64,000 nucleotides of DNA, taken from positions 434,001-498,000 of the forward strand of contig JAACJM010000004.1 in assembly GCA_013368315.1 (NCBI GenBank), given 5' to 3'. This document shows, piece after piece, positions 58,672-64,000 of the stretch (positions are counted from its first letter, which is position 1; the number at the start of each line of letters is the position of its first letter). The stretch is from Tetrapyrgos nigripes (taxonomy: Eukaryota > Basidiomycota > Agaricomycetes > Agaricales > Campanellaceae). A program made the position numbers and the translations under genes. Below the pieces are notes generated by a model. It did not search any database and had not been told where the DNA came from. It saw only the letters and a list, made by a program, of their open reading frames with translations.

Positions 58672-60426
58672 TCGGCTCTCGCTACCGCCGCCACGGTGCT
58701 TCGTTGGCTTAGCTGTCTTCGCTGCCACTGCTGGTACGCCGTCTGGCTGTCGGCTCACCACCCTCCTCCTCACCGCTTATCATTATTGTCCTGTTTGCCT
58801 TTTGGGCGGAGGATTGGGGTTGTGGTAGCCACTTCATTCTAAAAAAAACCTATATCATTGCAATTTCGTTCAATGACTGTCCCCTTGCATCACCCTTTAT
58901 CTGCGCGCCATCCTCACTCACGCACACTTTACCTTACCATTTGTAGCGTACCTTACCTATCATACTCATCTCTACTACTCCTCATCATCGCCGTCGTCAT
59001 TGACTGGCCACTGTATTCTATCCTGCACCCCATACACACGCATACACAGACACACACCTCAAGACACTTTTGTCTTCTTCCTCTTCTCTTTTGGGCTCTC
59101 GTTCTGTTTCGTTCCTCGGTGTCTATGGGTTCCTGTGTCTGTGTTTGTGTCGCACTTTTTTTTCCCTTTACTTCTCTACTACACACACATACTACTCTGC
59201 AAGCAATATCCATCATTCCCCACCTTGTCATGCATTTTTCTTTTTCTTTTTTTTTTTTTTTTTTGTCTCTGTCGACCAACATACAACCAATACAGACTGC
59301 GCATAACATACAGTGTCCATTGGTACACATACAGTATACAATCAGTCAATATATACAGATGAACCAAACCTAAATCTGAGTAATGAGATGAAGCTTTTGA
59401 GTGAACGTTTGAACCTTCACGCTGAGTCGGAGTTTCGTAACTCCTTGCACTTTGTTACCTCCTCTTCTCGCTTCTCAACTAGGGCGTCCTCGTTCATGAC
59501 TCGCTCGCAAGATCATCTATCCTTCACTTCTCGCTGGTGAAAGCTCAGGCGCTCAAGGGTGGCTAGACAGATATCTCTATTGCGCTCTGACCGGAGTTCG
59601 CAGCTTCAAGCTACTTCGACCTACCTCGCTTGTCGATACCCTAGATCCGAGTCCTAACTCCTGACGTGGATAACCGGTACCATGCTACTCCTTCCTTACT
59701 CGAGAACGGCTCGGCCGACTTGTCCCAGCTAGCGCTACTTTTGTTTCCTTCGGAATTTATTACTCAGAGTCATCATCCAACTTTGGTCTTTCAGCGTCAA
59801 TTCAGACAGGGGTGGCGGTCTACTAAACGGTCCCGCACCAATCATTATCTTGCACACAAGACGCTCGTTAATAATACTAATTGCGTCAATAATTGCGTGG
59901 CCGGGAACAAGTTGGGTTGGGACTTGTATGTCGTGTATATATGCGCATTGCGTACATGTATGTGTCAGGGAGGACGTAAGAACCCCTGAAGCGATGACCA
60001 TAATGGGTTTGGATGGATTTGGATGTGGGATGGCCATACACGCGTACGGGTACACGCAATTGCATCGATATCCCTGTCCCGGACCCCGGTATTCTCAAAG
60101 TTGAAGCGCCAGCGCCAGTAGTGAGCTGGCAGTACTACTAGTACGCGTGTTCAAGTTGCTACGAACCCGAATATTACAAGCGCACTGCCAATTTCCAAGG
60201 ACGACGCTACCGTTATTGAGAAGACTAAGATTCGGTCAACTTACATTTGGTGAGTGGGTTGTAGATATAAGAAGGCTATTGGTGCCCACTTTTTCCTTAT
60301 TTCTGACTCGTTCAATTTTTAGCAGGTCTCAAGACTTTCTAGTTCTCTTTGCTCCCTGGCCAATCCTACTTCTCTCAAAGCCGAAGAATACGAAGAATAG
60401 AAGGTACTATACACTCGGAATCAAAC
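58672..60426. other. Intergenic, 1.75 kb
   Basis: This is the 3' region of TBP and the upstream region of the LOG gene. It has CA-rich stretches (59035-59060) and a T-run of about 18 bases near 59247-59264. Open frames on both strands (58858-59373, 58953-59330) come from this low complexity. No gene or RNA was recognised. Confidence 0.45.
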
Positions 60427-61703
60427 ATGTCTCCACCTCCATCCCATGAAGTTGTCAAGACCAACGGCAATGGTAATGACATGACCAGCGCCATCGCCGT
60501 TTATTGCGGGGCGTCTTTCGGGAAAGATATTGCGTATGAAAAAGGTGCTGCTTGTGAGTAATCCTCCTTACTTATCCTAGTAATCGAAAAGCTTGGGATT
60601 TCACGACTAACCAATCCATCCTCGCAGCCGTAGGAAAAGCACTAGCAAGATCAAACCGCCAATTAATCTATGGAGGAGGATTTTCAGGCCTCATGGGTGC
60701 TACAGCGAAGGCGGCTCTTGCGAATGGAGGAAAGATAATTGGTATCACACCTTATGCGATGGTCAACTTTGCTGGAGGCGAGGGGAGCAAATGCACTGGG
60801 AGCGAGTGTAACGGGTCCGATAGTTTGAAGTCTAGATCCGAGCTGTTGAATGAAGAGGCATATTCGAATTCTAATCAGGTGTGTTTGTGCTTGCCAGGAC
60901 CAAGTCTGAGCGTTGTGCTTGAGACTTGGAGTTAGGAGAGAAAGAGAGAGGAGGGCTAACTTCTATTTTGGATTCTCTTCCCGTCACGTTCTGTGCAGAT
61001 TGAGAATGTGAGTATACTTTTTTCGCGTTAGCTGGATCCAGAATGCAGCGAGAAGCTGATTATTCACTACTGGTTGGTTTCACGAGTAGATTTACGTCCA
61101 GTCGATGCATGAGCGTAAAGTAGAAATGGCGAAAAGGGCTTGTGGGTTCATTGGCTTGCCAGGAGGGTTTGGGACGTTTGAAGAGGTCGGTACACCTGGT
61201 TTCCCTTCCTGCCATTCTGGAGTGCGTTCTGACTGCATACTTAATATGTGCTGCAGGTTGTAGAAGTGACGACGTGGACCCAGATTGGTATTCACAATAA
61301 ACGTGAGTCTGAGCGCTTCGGATGTGTTTTTTTTTGTCTTGGCTACTTTAGCTTACTGACTGCCTTGCATCTCATCTTATCAGCCATAGTCCTGCTCAAC
61401 ATTCTCTCGTTCTACAATCCACTACGCCTTTTAATTAAGACCTCGATTGAAGCAGGTTTCATTGGAGAGGAGTATGAGGATATTGTGGTATTTGTTGATG
61501 GACCTGAGAACCGGGCAGAGCATGAAGAGTTTGATTGGGGAGGTGCTGCGCTGAGAGCCCTTGATCGCTGGACGGAGGTGCGTGCGTTGAGGGAGTCACA
61601 GCCGATGTTTGATTGGTCGAGCCTGAATGACGCGAGGCCCGGGGAAAAGTTGATAAATGGGAGCGTGAAGGAGGACAGGCCGTTGGTGAATCAGATTTCT
61701 TAG
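60427..61703 (+). CDS. LOG family phosphoribohydrolase
   Basis: This is a protein of the LONELY GUY / 'lysine decarboxylase-like' family, which releases free cytokinin bases from cytokinin riboside 5'-monophosphates (or cleaves related nucleotides). There are six exons: 60427-60553, 60628-60878, 60999-61007 (9 nt), 61090-61185, 61257-61302 and 61384-61703, giving 282 residues. Motifs are [46 protein letters not shown] and the family signature [10 protein letters not shown]. The catalytic-site residues of the family (the Arg/Lys of the MHERK block and the Glu of PGGxGTxxE) are present. It has no signal peptide and should be cytosolic. The insert after ITPYAMVN ([20 protein letters not shown]) and the C-terminal tail are longer than in plant LOGs, as is usual in basidiomycetes. 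The 9-nt microexon adds IEN without frame change and may be optional. Confidence 0.88.
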
Positions 61704-62844
61704 GGGTACGTAGAGAATATTAGAATTAGATGAGGTATTAGAAACTACTCTGTAGGACCACTGGGAGTGTAATCAAGTAAGTATATATATGTACTGGTCT
61801 GCCTTGGACTTTTAGGAGAGGTACACTCTTTTACGCGACACGCGTTGGACACGCGTCTTTTCCTGCACCATCAATATATGATATTATCTCGATAGACTCG
61901 CACCCTTCCTCCTCCTTGCTGGCGAGCCCACAATCCCCTCAAGATGACCATCTTAGCTATTATCAACCAAAGCGCTTGCAAAAATGACACTGTCTCTTCC
62001 GATATACCTTTCAATGTCATACCACTCGTACGTGCCGTTCCTTTCAAGACGATGACCCTGGCCGTTGCTTCCGTTTCCTCGTAGATGTTGCTTAAAGCAG
62101 AAGCCGACCATGGCGATCATGATATCGATGCAGCTCAACCAGAGTCCTGCTCAACCCCAGGCACACGTCTTGCACCAGAAGCTGTTCCAAAAACAGATCG
62201 AACAGCTGAAATCCCTCTTTGCTCCCGTGCGAGTGACACCTTCCAGTCGAGACTCTAATGGAAACTCGCCATGCCCGAGTTCCAGTTGAATAACTATTCC
62301 AGGACTGATAACCAATACGTGCGGACCGAAAATCTGCTCAAATTTCTAGTAGATAAACTCGAGCTCCGTACGTGTGGTTGACTATGCTTTCAGTCGCGAA
62401 TACCATCTGGTATGACCCCGCGCATTTCTTCAGGCCATCCGAGACGTTTTCTCGGTTCTTCAAACGATCGATAGTCTCATAGCTTCGTTAGGGTATGCCT
62501 ACGAGAGACTATCGATATCGCCCATATGTTCTTCCGATCATGCACGTTGGAAGGCTTCATATACATGGAATGTAGTATTCGGTTGTCTGCCTAGGGGAGA
62601 CTAGGCTGTGGCTAGAAGGAACGGAAACCGCTTTTCGAAGCCTAAGCAGTGGTAAGTAGTAGCTTCATCAAGCCTTCCATGACATCCTTCACTAATGACA
62701 GTCCGTTCACATCCTTACGGATCTTCTTCTTTACCTTCCTTTCGATTGTAAGTCAGCCTCTGTCCTCATCCTGGGCTCATAATCTGACCTGGACTATCAA
62801 CCCAGTACTTTACAGTGTATCGAATATAACTCTGTTAACACTCC
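61704..62844. other. Intergenic, no gene seen
   Basis: Short open frames only. It possibly includes decayed sequence upstream of the HET remnant (SVLQTIDSLIASLG near 62460), but no start or family motif can be shown. Confidence 0.4.
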
Positions 62845-63560
62845 ATGCATCTCCTAAACACGAACACTCTCAGAGTCCAAGAATTCTTTACCGAAATACC
62901 GCGCTATGCCATTCTCTCTCATACCCGGGAGGGTGGAGAAGTCACTTTACAGGACATCCAGAACCTCGCTACCCTTGCTGATACCTGAAACGGCCGGCAG
63001 GTCACCTTCGATGACATTCGAGCCTTCCTCCTGCACAACTGAAGAAGGGCTACACGAAGGTCGTCTAAGCCCATGTCCGTGCCCGGAGTAGCGCTTTTGA
63101 TTGGATCTGGATTGACTCGTGCTGCATCAACAAGGAAAGCAGCGCTGAGCTTTCAGAGGCCATCAATTCCATGTACCAGTACTATGAGGATGCCGTATTT
63201 TGCTACGTCTAAGACTACTTCTTCGATGTTTCCGCAAAGTACCATCCTAGAAACCCCATATCTGACTTCAAGAGAAGTAAATGGTTCACGACTCGGAGAG
63301 GTTGGACGTTGCAGGAGCTACTGGCGCCCGAGTACATTGCGTTCTTTGATAGAGATTGGACGAAGATTGAGACGCGGTGGAGCTTGCGGGATCTCATCTC
63401 AGTCGTCACTACCATTCCAGTTAAGGTCTTGGAGGGGTGTCTTATCGACCAGTACAGTGTAGCTCAAAAGATGTCATGGGCGGCGGATCGGCAGACGAGG
63501 TCAGAAGACAAAGCCGACGTTTCAGACAATTACCCCCCTGGAAATCACAAATCATCCAGT
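62845..63560 (+). pseudogene. HET-domain protein remnant
   Basis: A relic of a heterokaryon-incompatibility (HET) domain gene, a family that triggers cell death on fusion of unlike fungal strains. The start reads MHLLNTNTLRVQEFFTEIPR, then YAILSHTREGGEVTLQDIQN, the standard HET N-terminus, where LSHTW is usual. Further on, in other frames: FDWIWIDSCCINKESSAELS, then EAINSMYQYYEDAVFCYV (63108-63220), and RGWTLQELLAPEYIAFFDRD (near 63300). Stops follow LADT (near 62986), LLHN (near 63043) and FCYV (near 63222), and there are at least three frame changes. The part 'VTFDDIRAFLLHN' repeats the 'VTLQDIQNLATL' segment, suggesting a small internal duplication. The nucleotide-triphosphatase part that often follows is not seen. 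Confidence 0.82.
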
Positions 63561-64000
63561 CGTTTTGGGAGTCGGACATGAAAATTTGAAATGCTGTGCC
63601 ACCTCAACAAAGCGAGCCCGCCAACCTTTCATCATTGCACCGAGATTGACAAGAGATTGGTGTGATTCCAACGGAGTCCTGTCTTTCATTTCTCTCAATA
63701 CTGAACAGCCCCATCCAAAATCCTCATTACTTCCTCAAACGTCTTTTTGGGACCACCGAAGTTGGTTCAACTTGGAATGCGAGGTGTGAGTAAAGGTCGT
63801 ACGCCTAAGGTTAGTTCAAGGATGGGTTGTCTTCAGACGAACGGTCGGCCCTTGATGATAAAGACGAGAAAGATGGTGCGAGGATGAACGAACGAGAAAG
63901 GGAAATCGTCAAATAAAAGGCAAGGGAGATATAGTGTGATTTATGCAAGACTCGAGGTGGAGGAGATGTGGAGAAAGCGAGAGTTGCAGAAAAAAGAAGG
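63561..64000. other. Downstream of HET remnant
   Basis: I see no gene. The open frame at 63565-63789 is unsupported. The end of the window is purine-rich. Confidence 0.4.

Noticed and set aside
58858..59373. Open frames on both strands downstream of TBP
   Set aside because: They come from T-rich and CA-rich low-complexity sequence, with no introns or motifs.

Overview
This window is a piece of nuclear genome from a mushroom-forming basidiomycete (Agaricomycete type). The evidence is the gene structure: many short introns of about 45-70 bp, GT...AG with fungal branch points. The gene families also fit: F-box/LRR genes, a fungal mpaB/rubber-oxygenase-like protein, a HET-domain remnant and an amplified RecQ-like helicase remnant. 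A tRNA-Tyr with an intron is present. No similarity search could be run, so all names rest on motif recognition.

Layout. 0-12 kb is a normal gene-rich region: the end of an unknown gene, a Vps1-type dynamin (-), a secreted GH88 glycosidase (+), an F-box/zinc protein (-) and an mpaB/DUF2236-like oxygenase (-). 12.6-14 kb holds tRNA-Tyr(GUA) and an unknown low-complexity gene.

14-27 kb is a segmental duplication. A module of [F-box/LRR piece (+), His/Pro/Gly-rich protein (-), small secreted Cys-rich protein (SSP, +)] occurs twice. In unit 1 the SSP (copy A) looks intact and the His/Pro gene is broken. In unit 2 the His/Pro gene is intact and the SSP (copy B) is broken. Further SSP material lies at 35.7 kb (copy C, last two exons only) and 53.8 kb (copy D, intact). 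Pieces of the SSP flanks are scattered at 19.6-20.3, 34.3-35.7, 50.4-50.6 and 52.8-53.15 kb.

26.6-49 kb is a transposon-rich block. It contains a decayed Ty1/Copia element with 229-bp LTRs and a 5-bp target duplication, inserted just behind SSP copy B. Nested inside the Copia is a 2.4-kb element with inverted repeats and a 7 x 31-bp minisatellite. Next come a 381-bp Tc1/mariner-like MITE with a TA target duplication, a 620-bp solo LTR with a 5-bp target duplication and a RecQ-like helicase pseudogene. A 5.6-kb DNA element with imperfect inverted repeats follows; it encodes a very large transposase-like protein that I place tentatively in the P/THAP9 superfamily. A decayed multi-pass membrane gene closes the block. 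Parts of the block are strongly CpG-poor, and the substitutions between repeat copies are mostly transitions.

50-64 kb returns to ordinary content: a frameshifted F-box/LRR gene (-), SSP copy D (+), the TATA-binding protein (+), a LOG-family phosphoribohydrolase (+) and a HET-domain pseudogene (+).

The most interesting points are the P-like element with multiple zinc fingers, the SSP family with an intron present in some paralogues and absent in another, and the internal empty-site controls that date and prove several insertions.
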